The notes: generated from the sequence alone by a model not told the origin. Positions 51,811 to 61,302 are shown, counted from the first letter of the stretch. The stretch: 64,000 bases of DNA from Brevibacterium zhoupengii (GCF_021117425.1 NZ_CP088298.1:682001-746000), one strand, 5' to 3'. Made by a program: numbers and translations.

Positions 51811-53628
51811 TCATCCTTCAGCGCCGGGCAGCGGGGCGCCGACAATGTTGCGGACTGCGGCATAGGCGAAGACCAGCCCTGGCCCGATCGTAATTCCTGG
51901 CGCGGGGTACGTTCCGCCCATGACTGACTGCATGTCGTTGCCCACTGCGTAGACTCCCGGAATCGGAGCACCATCGCCGCCAAGCACCGCCGCCGTGCCA
52001 TCCGTGACATAGCCGGTCGCGGCACCGATATCGCCGGGAAAGAGCTGGACAGCGTAGTAGGGTCCTCCCTCGACCGGAGCGACATTGGGATGCCCTGTCG
52101 CTGAGCTGGCATCCCCGTTGAATCGTTCGTAATCATTGGAGCCGCGGTGGAAGTCCGGATCCTCACCTGTGCGGGCTCGCTCATTGGAGTGCTCGATTGT
52201 GTGGACCAGTTCTTCGGCTGGTACGCCAAGCTGATCTGCGAGTCCAGGCACAGAATCGGCACGGTACAGGTATCCTTCATCGACCTGTTCCAACAGTTTC
52301 CGTTCGCTCTGGAACGGGTGAACCATGCCGAGTCCATACCGGTGCATTCCCTCGGCATCGGTGATGAGGAATGAGGGAACCGACCTGCCTGGGCGTTCGT
52401 GATCGTGGAGGACCATTCGCATGCCGAAGAGGTGATAGCTCGTTGATTCGTTGAGGTATCTGTGGCCGTCCTGATCGACGACGATCATATGCGGTTTGGC
52501 GCGATCCATAACGAAATGAGGGAAGACGGCCCAGGAGCCATCGGGCCGGCGACGCCGGGAGACGGGGGCATAGTACGTGTGCGCTAGGGCGCTCGTGCCA
52601 TAGCGTCCGCCGAGGTCGTCGACTAGGTCATGAGCCTGCCCGGTATGCCCGGGCGCTCCTGGGCACCACTCCATGTCATGCCCGGGCAACATTTGTGCCC
52701 GACGCTGTGGGCTGCGGTTGAAACCACCGCTGGCGAAGATGAGGTTGGCGGCTGTAATGGTGATGTCGTGCCCGGCCTGGCTGATGACGACCTGATAGGT
52801 CGGTTGCCGGCCTTCGGTAGCTGGTGATGACGGGGCCTTCGCTCCGGTATTGATACGCGCGATCGAGCTGATCTCGCTGTGTGTGTGGACCGGTACTCTT
52901 CGCTCGTCAAGTGTGTGCAGCAGGCCGGCGACGAGGGCGTTGCCCATGGTGCGGCGGCTGTCGGTGCCATGTTCCTGCAAGGAGTCGCGGAATGCGCGAC
53001 GTAAGGTGAGCAGGTGTAATCGGGACTCGTCTTTGGGATGTGCGCCGAGAAGGTGCTCGATATCATCGCGTTCCAAGGACATGCCGCCGAAAACTGTGAA
53101 TTCGGGCAGTGGCGGTCGCACAAGCTCCAGACGTTTACCGAGAAGTGCGCCGTCGAATGGGTACGGTTCAAGAGCGCGACCAGAGAGGCGAGATCCAGGG
53201 AGCTGGGTGAGGTAGTCGGGGTGAAGTTTACGGGCCCGGTAGGTCACATGCGATCCGTTCTCCATCACCGTGACGGCTTCGGGGCCCAGATCGAGGAATG
53301 TCTCTCGCAGCTCTGCAGGGGAGTGAGAGCCGACTGCTGCGTCGAGGAATTCTCGTGCTTCATCCTTGCTGTCTTCGGCTCCCACCTCTTGGACATGGTG
53401 TGTGCCGGGAACCCAGGTTGTGCCCGCGGTAAACGCTGTTGTCCCGCCGACGTATTCGGTGCGTTCGATGACCGCAGTCGTCAAGCCAGCGATCGCACCG
53501 TAGGCTGCGGCTGAGAGTCCGGCGCCACCCGCGCCGACAACGACAAGATCGACGTGGTCGCCGTCGTTTAGTTTGGCCGGTTGTTCACCGGCGGAGGTGG
53601 GGATTGATGTGGAAATCTGAGTGCTCAT
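51811..53628 (-). CDS. KstD/fumarate-reductase-type FAD dehydrogenase (paralogue 3)
   Basis: This 605-residue protein has FAD motif LVVVGAGGAGLSAAAYGAI (28-46), GGTTAFTAGTTWVPG, HRYLNESTSYHLFG, and C-terminal GPYYAVQLFPGDIGAATG (near 523) and GGTYPAPGITIGPGLVFAYAAVR. A 26-residue Ser/Thr-rich leader precedes the FAD motif but has no twin-arginine or lipobox, so it is cytosolic. RBS AAGGAG before the ATG. Last gene of the minus-strand operon, 24 bases after paralogue 4. Confidence 0.88.
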   Translation of the reverse strand: MSTQISTSIPTSAGEQPAKLNDGDHVDLVVVGAGGAGLSAAAYGAIAGLTTAVIERTEYVGGTTAFTAGTTWVPGTHHVQEVGAEDSKDEAREFLDAAVGSHSPAELRETFLDLGPEAVTVMENGSHVTYRARKLHPDYLTQLPGSRLSGRALEPYPFDGALLGKRLELVRPPLPEFTVFGGMSLERDDIEHLLGAHPKDESRLHLLTLRRAFRDSLQEHGTDSRRTMGNALVAGLLHTLDERRVPVHTHSEISSIARINTGAKAPSSPATEGRQPTYQVVISQAGHDITITAANLIFASGGFNRSPQRRAQMLPGHDMEWCPGAPGHTGQAHDLVDDLGGRYGTSALAHTYYAPVSRRRRPDGSWAVFPHFVMDRAKPHMIVVDQDGHRYLNESTSYHLFGMRMVLHDHERPGRSVPSFLITDAEGMHRYGLGMVHPFQSERKLLEQVDEGYLYRADSVPGLADQLGVPAEELVHTIEHSNERARTGEDPDFHRGSNDYERFNGDASSATGHPNVAPVEGGPYYAVQLFPGDIGAATGYVTDGTAAVLGGDGAPIPGVYAVGNDMQSVMGGTYPAPGITIGPGLVFAYAAVRNIVGAPLPGAEG

Positions 53629-53652
53629 GATGGCTCCTTGATGGTGGGAAAC

Positions 53653-55260
53653 TCAGTACTGCGCGATGTGGTCTCCGGCGACGAAGGCGCGGACAACGGC
53701 CGAACCGAGGGTGGAGCCTCCGCCTGGATAGGCACCGTGGAAGACGGAAGCCGCCACATTTCCTGCTGTGTAGAGATTTGGGATGACCTCGCCTTCGAAA
53801 TTCACTACTCGTCCGTGTTCGTCGGCTTTGAGACCGCCGCTCGTGCCGAGCGTGCCGCAGTGGATCGGTACTGCATAGAACGGTCCCTGTCTCAGCGCTC
53901 GAAGGCAGGGGTTCGGACTGACGCTGGCGTCCCCGAGGAACCTGTCCTGTGGGGTGCTGCCGCGCCCGTAGTCGCGGTCGACTCCGCTATCGGCGTCTTC
54001 GTTGAACCGTGCAATCTGATCGGCCAGCGCACGGGGATCGACATCGATCTTTGCGGCGAGCTGTTCGACGGAGTCGGCCTCGGTCATCCAGTCCGCGGGC
54101 TGGCCTGGGGTTGACCCGGCGACAGGGTAGGAATCGAGATAGTGGCGGTCGAAGACCAACCAGGCAGGAGAGCCTTTCGGAGCCAGACGATGGGCATCGA
54201 CGGCTCCGAAGACTCGGCTGGCGTCGTGGTAGTTGAGGGCTTCGTTGAGGAACCGTCGGCCATCCGCACCGATGGTGATCGATCCGGGCAGGGTCATTTC
54301 GACATTGCCCATTCGACCGGACTGCCTGCCGTCATATGTCTGCTCAGGAGGAGTGATGACCGGTACGCCCCAAAACGTAGTCATATCGGAGACGGCGCTG
54401 CCCAGACGCAAGCCGAGTTCGAGCCCGTCGCCTTCGTTCGAAGGAGCTGATATCGGGGCGACCGGATGGGAGAGAAACGAGTTCTGCATTGACGGATTCC
54501 ATTCGAATCCTCCCGAAGCGATGACGACGGCGTCGGCGACGATTTCAGTGTCTGCACCCGCCGTGAGGTGCCAGCGTTCGTCCTCACCGCGAGTGAGTGC
54601 GGTGACGGGCGCACCGGCTGTCACTAATACATTGCGTTCGAGCGCCGAGGTTAGCAGGCTTGCCACAAGAGCACCGCCCATGGTCCGTACTCCGGTTTCG
54701 GCTCGTTGCCTGAGAAGCTCGGGGTCAGCGGCGGCACCATTGAGGTCGTCGCGCTCGGCCATGGTCAGAAGAGGGAAATAGCTGGTTGGCCGAATAGCTT
54801 CGCGCAGGCCCGAAACGGCCCCGACGTCGAAGGCATTGTTGTCGAGGCTGCGGCCGCCCTGTGTGGCTCCCGGCCATTCGAGTCGGTAGTCCGGTCGTGC
54901 CAGGGGAGTCAGCGAGACCTGGGTGTGCTCCTCGAGATATTCGATCGCCTTTGACGCATTGTCCACATACCAGGCAGCCTCGGCTTCGGTCAGCTGTCCG
55001 TTTGTAGCGGCGGTGACGTAGTCGATGGCGGCTTCACGGGAGTCCTCATAACCTGCCTCGGCGCCGAGTGGATTGGCGGGTGCCCAGATCACGCCTCCTC
55101 CGACTGCAGTTGTTCCTCCCAACAATGAGGCCTTTTCCAGCACCACGACGCGTTCGTGGGCATCTGCGGCTCGGGTCGCCGCAGTGAGTCCAGCCGCACC
55201 CGAACCGATCACCACAACATTGACATCGGTGGGGAGCTCTTTGACTGGGGTCGTGATCAT
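53653..55260 (-). CDS. KstD/fumarate-reductase-type FAD dehydrogenase (paralogue 4)
   Basis: This 535-residue protein, the shortest of the five, has FAD motif VVVIGSGAAGLTAATRAAD (15-33), GGTTAVGGGVIWAPANP, RRFLNEALNYHDA and GPFYAVPIHCGTLGTSGG (near 460), then AGNVAASVFHGAYPGGGSTLG. RBS GAGGAGAA upstream. Its ATG overlaps the stop of the zinc alcohol dehydrogenase gene by 4 bases, coupling ketone formation and ring desaturation in one translation unit. Predicted cytosolic and FAD-bound. Confidence 0.88.
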   Translation of the reverse strand: MITTPVKELPTDVNVVVIGSGAAGLTAATRAADAHERVVVLEKASLLGGTTAVGGGVIWAPANPLGAEAGYEDSREAAIDYVTAATNGQLTEAEAAWYVDNASKAIEYLEEHTQVSLTPLARPDYRLEWPGATQGGRSLDNNAFDVGAVSGLREAIRPTSYFPLLTMAERDDLNGAAADPELLRQRAETGVRTMGGALVASLLTSALERNVLVTAGAPVTALTRGEDERWHLTAGADTEIVADAVVIASGGFEWNPSMQNSFLSHPVAPISAPSNEGDGLELGLRLGSAVSDMTTFWGVPVITPPEQTYDGRQSGRMGNVEMTLPGSITIGADGRRFLNEALNYHDASRVFGAVDAHRLAPKGSPAWLVFDRHYLDSYPVAGSTPGQPADWMTEADSVEQLAAKIDVDPRALADQIARFNEDADSGVDRDYGRGSTPQDRFLGDASVSPNPCLRALRQGPFYAVPIHCGTLGTSGGLKADEHGRVVNFEGEVIPNLYTAGNVAASVFHGAYPGGGSTLGSAVVRAFVAGDHIAQY

Positions 55261-56312
55261 CGAGTTCTCCTCGGCATATCGATGAGGACCTTCCCCACCC
55301 GTTGAGTACGGTCCCCAAGAGTGCGGAACGCACTGTCAAGATCGGTGACATCGAAACGGTGTGTGATCAGACTGCGCACAGTGTCAACATGGCGCGAGAT
55401 GAGTTTGAGCGCTTCGGGCATCAGACCTTGGCTATTGCGACTGCCCAGCAGATCGATCTCCTTGAAGGGCACCAGGTTGAGCGGGAAGCTAGTCGGATGG
55501 GCCGAGATCCCCACCTGCACGACGCGTCCCGCTGGTGCCACGGCACGCAGTGCGTTCTCCAGAGAGGCGGGTAACCCGGTGGCTTCGATGACGAGGTCAG
55601 GCCCGTCCGGTGCCTCCTCGCCGATCATCTCTGACAGCTCTCGTGAGGGAAACGGTTGACCGGGATTGATGAGCAGAGTGTGATCGCTGCCCATAGAGGT
55701 GGCCATCTCGACGCGATCAGGATTCGTGTCGGCTGTGACCACTGTTGCTCCGAGGTCGTGCAGAGCAAGAGTGGAGAGCAGCCCAATCGGGCCGGCACCG
55801 AGAACGAGAACCGTGTCGCCAGCCTCGGCGCGGCCTCGAGTGACAGCTTCGAGAGAGATCGCGGCGGGTTCGGCCACTGGTCCGAGCTCGGTGGGAAGGC
55901 CGTCGGGCAGCCGGTGCAATTTGTCCACGGAGACGCTGAGGTATTCCGCGAACCCACCATCGCAGTAGCAGCCTAAGACGACGAGGTTCGGGCACACATT
56001 CGCACGCCCGCGTCGGCAGGTACGGCACTCGCCGCAGCTGATGAGCGGATCGATGACGATGCGCTCGCCGACAGAAACTTCGGTGGTGTCTGTGCCCTGA
56101 ACGGTTTCGCCCAAGGCAACGACGGTGCCGGCGATTTCATGTCCCTGAACGAGGGGGAGCTCCGAGGTGTAATCGTCTTCCCAGATGTGGAGATCGGTGC
56201 CGCACAGAGTCACATGCTCGACCTTGATGAGCGCTTCTCCGATTCCTGGTTCGGGCTGAGCAGATTCGAAGTACTCGAGTGACTTCGCGGAAACGGTTCG
56301 AACCGAAAGCAT
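55257..56312 (-). CDS. Zinc-dependent medium-chain alcohol/polyol dehydrogenase
   Basis: This is a 351-residue MDR enzyme. Catalytic zinc ligands are in LCGTDLHIW and QGHEIAG; the structural zinc site has four cysteines in CGECRTCRRGRANVC; the NAD(P) motif is VLGAGPIGLLSTLAL. The pattern is near sorbitol/threonine dehydrogenases. It overlaps paralogue 4 downstream and follows the YciI gene by 12 bases. Likely oxidises a secondary alcohol in the same pathway as the flavoproteins. Confidence 0.9.
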   Translation of the reverse strand: MLSVRTVSAKSLEYFESAQPEPGIGEALIKVEHVTLCGTDLHIWEDDYTSELPLVQGHEIAGTVVALGETVQGTDTTEVSVGERIVIDPLISCGECRTCRRGRANVCPNLVVLGCYCDGGFAEYLSVSVDKLHRLPDGLPTELGPVAEPAAISLEAVTRGRAEAGDTVLVLGAGPIGLLSTLALHDLGATVVTADTNPDRVEMATSMGSDHTLLINPGQPFPSRELSEMIGEEAPDGPDLVIEATGLPASLENALRAVAPAGRVVQVGISAHPTSFPLNLVPFKEIDLLGSRNSQGLMPEALKLISRHVDTVRSLITHRFDVTDLDSAFRTLGDRTQRVGKVLIDMPRRTR

Positions 56313-56324
56313 GATCGCGTGGCC

Positions 56325-56627
56325 TCAGTTCGACTTGTCGAGACGCGAAGCCCCGAATTTCGGGTCCCAAGACTGGACCGTGCGCTGCACATATCCGCGC
56401 TGGGCGAAGGGGTCCTTCTCCATGGTGGCGTTCACCGTTTCGGTCGATTCGCCGCGGATGATGAGGAGCGCCCCCGGTTCCGGGCCATCGGCGTCCGTGG
56501 GACCGCTGACGACGAGTGTGCCCTCTTCATTGAGTGTCTTGAGGAATTCGAGGTGCAGGGGGCGGTGCTCATCGCGACCGGTATCGGATCCTGCGGCGTA
56601 GCTGTAGGTAACTGCGAAGAGTGACAT
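56325..56627 (-). CDS. YciI family protein
   Basis: This 100-residue ferredoxin-like protein has conserved YciI pieces: DEHRPLHLEFL with a His, LVVSGPTDADG, and KDPFAQRGYV. Related proteins are small dimeric barrels, some acting as hydrolases or dehydrochlorinase-like enzymes, most uncharacterised. RBS AGGAGGA before the ATG. Parallels the Dabb gene of the plus-strand operon in both fold and position next to a flavoprotein gene. Confidence 0.88.
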   Translation of the reverse strand: MSLFAVTYSYAAGSDTGRDEHRPLHLEFLKTLNEEGTLVVSGPTDADGPEPGALLIIRGESTETVNATMEKDPFAQRGYVQRTVQSWDPKFGASRLDKSN

Positions 56628-56714
56628 GTTCTGGGTCCTCCTTGATTTGATTCTGCTTGGTGGCTCACCAATTGCCGATGAGCCGAGAATTAGGGCAGGG
56701 GCCTGCCGAAACCC

Positions 56715-58571
56715 TTAACGGGATGCGTGCGCGCCTGAAATGACGGCCGATTCCCGAAGTGCAGAGTTCGTTCCTTCATGTTCGTCCGCGAGCGATTGCG
56801 CAAGCTCGAGACCAGTGATGTAACCGAAGGTCATAGCGGGACCGATATTGACCCCGCCAGCCGGGTAGTGCCCACCGAACAGGTTCTTCTGATCGACTCC
56901 GACCACGTGCACACCAGGAATCGGTTCGCCGGTATCGTCGATCAGCCGAGCTTTGTCATCGGCCCGCAATCCGGCGAAAGTCCCGAAGGACCCTTGACGG
57001 ACTCTGACTGCGTAGAACGGTCCGGTCTCGATCGGTGCGAGAGTTGGGTTCGGCTGTACTTCGGGATCGCCTCCGTAGCGATTGAATGGTGTCTCACCTC
57101 GGTGGAAGTCGGGATCTTCGCCGAGGCGGGCGCGGCGATTGAAATCGGTGACTGTTCTGACCAAACTTTCGGGGTTGATACCGCATTTGTCGGCTAGCTT
57201 CGTGAGGGTGTCGGCTTTGATCAGATAGCCCGAATTGAGGAATGGGAGTTTCGGGACGGGGCGCGGCATGGCGAAGCCGAATGGATAACGGGCCACGGCA
57301 CGGGAGTCGGCGATCTGCCACGCTTCAGCGGCATCGCCGTCCTTGGTAGCAGCGTTGAGACCTGTGACGTAGTCCCAGTATCCGTTCGCCTCATTGACGA
57401 ATCGTTTTCCGTTGCGAGTGACGCTGATCGATCCGGGTTTGGCACGGTCCATGATGTGTGGAAACACGCCGTTGCGGCCGCTTCGATAGGGGTACAGGGA
57501 GACTGGGCACCAAGCCGCAGGAGAGGTTCCTCCGGTGTCGAGGACGCCTCCGACAGTGCGGCCCAGTTCGATGCCCATGCCGTCTGCAGTGTCCGGTGCC
57601 AGAGTCCAATGATCATCGTTGTCCCGATTGTGGGGGAAGTGTTCCTTCCGCATGCCGGGATTCGCCGAGAATCCGCCCGCGGCGATGACGATGCCGCGTT
57701 CAGCTAAGAATGTACGGCGTCCGTGAGGCGTATCAACCACGACCGAGGTGACGCGCCCGGTGTGGTCTTTGATCAGCTGGATCGCTCGGTGATTAACACG
57801 AATGTCGACTCCGCTGTCGACCGCTGATTTCATCAAGCGGGCGACCAGCGCGACTCCGTTGACGTAGTGCATGCCAGACCCCTGCGTTGCGAGGTCGAAG
57901 GTGTAGCCGAGGACGCGTTTGGCCGAATGCCACCAACCGCTGGCTTTGAACTTGGACGCGGAGAGAAAGCCTTGCAGGTCGGGGCCGGCCATGATTCCCA
58001 TGCCGAGGAATGAGGTCTCCCAATATTGTGGCGACATGATCTGACGCAGTTCCTTGGAGAAGGCACGACCGTTGACTGGCTTGGGCCCTACCGAGCGATG
58101 GCCTGTGCCAGCGTGGGGGAGTTGACCGTAGATGTCGCAGATCTTCTCCCCGGGAACGAATTTGAGCGAGGTTTCGTGTTCGAAGAAGGACACCATGTCC
58201 GGTGCGTGACGAAGGAATGCGTCTGTCCTGGCTTCCTCGTAATCGTCTCCGACGGCGGCCTTGAGGTAGGTCTTGATGTCGTCAATGGACTCGTCGACTC
58301 CGTCAGCGAGTGCGAACTCATTGCGGGGCGCCCACATCCAACCACCCGAGCGAGAGGTCGCGCCACCGCAATGGCGATCCCGCTCGAGGACGAGCACCCG
58401 TAGGCCGTGATGGGCCGCTGTCACCGCGGTGGAGAGCCCGCCAGCGCCGGAGCCGATTACCACGACGTCGAAGGACTCGTTCGTCTCGACAGCGGAGCGG
58501 CCCCCCAGGCCATCATGGCCATTCAGCTCGCTGGTGCGGTCCGTCGGACCAGTGGTTCTGCGCGGCATCAT
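56715..58571 (-). CDS. KstD/fumarate-reductase-type FAD dehydrogenase (paralogue 5)
   Basis: This 618-residue protein, the longest of the set, has a 33-residue polar leader, then FAD motif VVVIGSGAGGLSTAVTAAHH, GGATSRSGGWMWAPRN, KRFVNEANGYWDYV, and GPFYAVRVRQGSFGTFAG (near 517) with GGHYPAGGVNIGPAMTFGYITG. First gene of the minus-strand operon and divergent from the LysR gene. Two ATG codons are adjacent (58571 and 58568); the second has the better spacing from GGAG. Likely function as for the other paralogues. Confidence 0.87.
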   Translation of the reverse strand: MMPRRTTGPTDRTSELNGHDGLGGRSAVETNESFDVVVIGSGAGGLSTAVTAAHHGLRVLVLERDRHCGGATSRSGGWMWAPRNEFALADGVDESIDDIKTYLKAAVGDDYEEARTDAFLRHAPDMVSFFEHETSLKFVPGEKICDIYGQLPHAGTGHRSVGPKPVNGRAFSKELRQIMSPQYWETSFLGMGIMAGPDLQGFLSASKFKASGWWHSAKRVLGYTFDLATQGSGMHYVNGVALVARLMKSAVDSGVDIRVNHRAIQLIKDHTGRVTSVVVDTPHGRRTFLAERGIVIAAGGFSANPGMRKEHFPHNRDNDDHWTLAPDTADGMGIELGRTVGGVLDTGGTSPAAWCPVSLYPYRSGRNGVFPHIMDRAKPGSISVTRNGKRFVNEANGYWDYVTGLNAATKDGDAAEAWQIADSRAVARYPFGFAMPRPVPKLPFLNSGYLIKADTLTKLADKCGINPESLVRTVTDFNRRARLGEDPDFHRGETPFNRYGGDPEVQPNPTLAPIETGPFYAVRVRQGSFGTFAGLRADDKARLIDDTGEPIPGVHVVGVDQKNLFGGHYPAGGVNIGPAMTFGYITGLELAQSLADEHEGTNSALRESAVISGAHASR

Positions 58572-58820
58572 TGCTCCATTCGCGGTTGTGTGCGGGTCTG
58601 GTGGCGAGCACCGTCAGCCATCCGCCATCGATACACGCCAAGCTCGATGAGGTGATCGAGGGCATGTGGAAATCGTGCATGGCACGGAGCCACCGAACAA
58701 GGGTTCTGTGCTATTGATTCTTTATCTATCCGAAACTATGTAGCTTTGGAGACATAATCGCGGATATGCTTGACGGGCCGTCGGAGCGGCTAGGTGAAGG
58801 GGATCAGGAGAGGGAGAAGC
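58572..58820. promoter_or_regulatory. Divergent regulatory region between flavoprotein operon and LysR gene
   Basis: This is a 249-base spacer. It contains the inverted repeat TATGT-N10-ACATA (58737-58756) about 65 bases before the LysR start, the usual place for a LysR-type self-regulatory site, although the spacing differs from the classic T-N11-A. An AT-rich stretch (58713-58740) could hold a promoter for either gene. Confidence 0.45.
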
Positions 58821-59777
58821 GTGGAGATTCGCTGGTTGGAGGCATTCGTCGCCGTTGCCGAGGAGATGCACTTCGGGCGGGCAGCTGCCCGCTTGCACAT
58901 GGCCCAGTCGCCCTTGAGCCAGGTGATCCGCCGCCTGGAACGTGAACTCAAGTCGCCGCTCTTTGAGCGCAGCACTCGGTCGGTCGGTTTGACCGCGTCG
59001 GGGGAGGCGCTGCTGCCTTATGCCTACCAGGTCATCCAGACTCTGGGGAATGCGGTCGATGCCACTCAGAGTGCGCAGGGAATTCCGACAGGTCAGCTGA
59101 GCATTGGATTCTCCGGTGTGCACAATCACCACACACTGCCGCGGCTGACCCGTTCATTGCGTCGTTCCTACCCCGGAGTCGAACTGCGGCTGGTCGGTGG
59201 CGTCCGCACGCTTGACGGTATCCGCAGGGTGCAGAAGGGCGATCTAGATGCGGCATTCATCGGTTTGATCGGTGAGGTCGACGAGCCTCTGCGCACTCGT
59301 GAGATCTCCCGGCAGCATGTCGGCGTCGTGGTGCCCGTCGATCATCCATTGGCCGAGCGCGAATCACTTCATGTAACCGAGCTGCGCAACGAACCTTTCG
59401 TGATGGGACCCATCGATGGGAACTCCTCTATGACCGTGATCGCCCGTCAGATCTGCCAGGGCGCCGGATTCAATCCGCAGGTCGCGCAGACTGTGAGCGA
59501 CCCGTTCCTCGTCCTCAGTATGGTCGCTGCCGGAGTCGGCGTGACACTTGTATCCTCCGAGGTGGTGCCGATTCTGCCTGAGGCGGCGACCTGGGTTGAG
59601 ATTGAGGATCGTCCCTACCCCTTCCGACACGGTGTCGTCTGGTCAGACGAAAACGATTCCGTGCCGTTGAAGGCATTGATGCGGGTCATTGACGACGCAT
59701 TTGGGGATTCGGTCGGCGACGACGCCTCGTCGACCGAAGGGGGCTCTGACGGTGGGGACGCGGTGTCCACTAAGTAG
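58821..59777 (+). CDS. LysR family transcriptional regulator
   Basis: This 318-residue protein has a winged helix (1-60; EEMHFGRAAARLHMAQSPLSQVIRRLE in two adjoining halves is the DNA-binding region) and a LysR substrate-binding domain (about 92-295). The GTG at 58821 is preceded by AGGGAG; an in-frame GTG at 58794 would add nine basic residues. It may control the divergent flavoprotein operon, the downstream MHS/Gfo-Idh/AroE group, or both. Residues resemble the BenM/CatM-like group, whose ligands are aromatic or cyclic acids; this is a loose match. Confidence 0.9.
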   Translation: MEIRWLEAFVAVAEEMHFGRAAARLHMAQSPLSQVIRRLERELKSPLFERSTRSVGLTASGEALLPYAYQVIQTLGNAVDATQSAQGIPTGQLSIGFSGVHNHHTLPRLTRSLRRSYPGVELRLVGGVRTLDGIRRVQKGDLDAAFIGLIGEVDEPLRTREISRQHVGVVVPVDHPLAERESLHVTELRNEPFVMGPIDGNSSMTVIARQICQGAGFNPQVAQTVSDPFLVLSMVAAGVGVTLVSSEVVPILPEAATWVEIEDRPYPFRHGVVWSDENDSVPLKALMRVIDDAFGDSVGDDASSTEGGSDGGDAVSTK

Positions 59778-59952
59778 AATCGGCACATAGTTCTAGACCT
59801 TTTACATCCTGGACATTCCTCAATCACGGACGCACACTCGAAAAAGCGGCACCGCCCACAGGGTCGGCGCACAGCTTTCCCGACACGTCAGTGACTCATT
59901 GCCGGCGGAGCACACAACGAAGTGCTGATCCGGTCGATGCAAAGGAAATCCA

Positions 59953-61299
59953 ATGACCATGACTGCAAAACCGACGTCACACGTCACCCACTCCGACAAG
60001 AAACGCAGGAACGCTCGCAACGCTGCGATATCGGGCTTCGCCGGAAGCGCGCTCGAGTACTACGACTTCTTCATCTTCGCCACAGCTGCTGCCCTCTACC
60101 TCCAGGATCTCTACTTCCCTGGAGCTGGGGCGAGTGGACAGCTGTTCTCCCTGGCGACGATCGGCGTCGCATACATCACCCGGCCATTGGGAGCGCTGCT
60201 CTGGGGCCACCTCGGCGATGTCATCGGCCGGAAAAAGGTGCTCATCGCGGTGTTGGTGCTCATGGGGGCCTCAACCTTCGTGATCGGACTGATCCCGACC
60301 TACGCTCAAATCGGAATCTGGGCACCGATCATCATCGTCGTCCTGCGACTCGCTCAGGGGCTCTCAGCGGGCGGTGAATCGCCAGGTTCGGCTTCACTGT
60401 CGATGGAGCATGCGCCAGATAATCGGCGAGGCTTCTTCTCGAGCTGGACGATGGCCGGAATCACCTTCGGCATAGTCATTTCTTCTGCCGTCTTCATTCC
60501 GATCCAGATGCTGCCGGAGGAAGCTGTGATGAGCTGGGGATGGCGCGTGCCCTTCTTGCTCAGCGCCGTCGTCACCGTCGTCGCTCTGATTCTGCGTCGG
60601 ACCCTCGACGAACCCGAGGTATTCGTCGAGACCAAGGCCAAGGCTCTTGTGGTCAAGGTTCCCGTCTTCGAACTCGTGAAAAGCCACCCGAAGAAGCTGC
60701 TCCTGGTGACCGGTATGAGCCTGTTCACGATGGTGAACACGATGATCAACGTCTTCACGCTGACATACGGTACGGAAGTTTCCGGCATTCCCAAAGGCGA
60801 AATGCTGGCCTTCATCAGCGTCGCTAACCTCATCGCAGTTTTCACTCTTCCGATGTGGGCTCATCTGTCCGACAAGTTCGGACGCAAGCCGTTGTTCATC
60901 ACGGGCACGGTGCTCCAGATAGTGCTGATATTTGCGTTCCTGTGGGCTCTGGCCAATGGCGAACCATCGAACACCGTCATCGTCTGGATCCTCGGAATAC
61001 TGCTGGTCGCCGGCGCCTACTCGATGACCAACAGCATTTATCCCGCGTATTTCCCAGAACAGTTCCCGGCAAACGTCAGATACAGCGGTATGGCGATCTG
61101 CCTGATGATCGGCCTGCTGCTGGCAGGGTTCACTCCGGCCATCGCCCAATCCATCTCCGGTTCCGATCACAACTGGATCGGAGTCGCGCTGTTCGCCTCG
61201 GTCTGTGTGGGTATCTCCGGAGTGTGCGCACTGCTCTGCCCCGAGACCTATAGGACTCCGACCGAGAAGCTTGGCCTCTCTGCTAAGAAGGAAGTCTGA
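59953..61299 (+). CDS. MHS family (metabolite:H+ symporter) MFS transporter, shikimate-type
   Basis: This 448-residue twelve-span protein shows SALEYYDFFIFATAAALY at span 1, GDVIGRKKVLI in the following loop, and GLSAGGESPGSASLSMEHAP. It is a paralogue of the transporter at 47663. RBS AAAGGAAAT seven bases before the ATG. The operon below contains a shikimate/quinate dehydrogenase, and the E. coli shikimate importer ShiA belongs to this family, so a cyclic hydroxy-acid is the likely cargo. Confidence 0.9.
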   Translation: MTMTAKPTSHVTHSDKKRRNARNAAISGFAGSALEYYDFFIFATAAALYLQDLYFPGAGASGQLFSLATIGVAYITRPLGALLWGHLGDVIGRKKVLIAVLVLMGASTFVIGLIPTYAQIGIWAPIIIVVLRLAQGLSAGGESPGSASLSMEHAPDNRRGFFSSWTMAGITFGIVISSAVFIPIQMLPEEAVMSWGWRVPFLLSAVVTVVALILRRTLDEPEVFVETKAKALVVKVPVFELVKSHPKKLLLVTGMSLFTMVNTMINVFTLTYGTEVSGIPKGEMLAFISVANLIAVFTLPMWAHLSDKFGRKPLFITGTVLQIVLIFAFLWALANGEPSNTVIVWILGILLVAGAYSMTNSIYPAYFPEQFPANVRYSGMAICLMIGLLLAGFTPAIAQSISGSDHNWIGVALFASVCVGISGVCALLCPETYRTPTEKLGLSAKKEV

Positions 61300-61302
61300 C
61301 TC

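Noticed and set aside
45665-58571. Reading the flavoprotein cluster as a steroid catabolism locus
   Set aside because: KstD-like sequence alone is not specific; no ketosteroid hydroxylase, ring-cleavage dioxygenase, Mce transporter or CoA-dependent side-chain genes are present.
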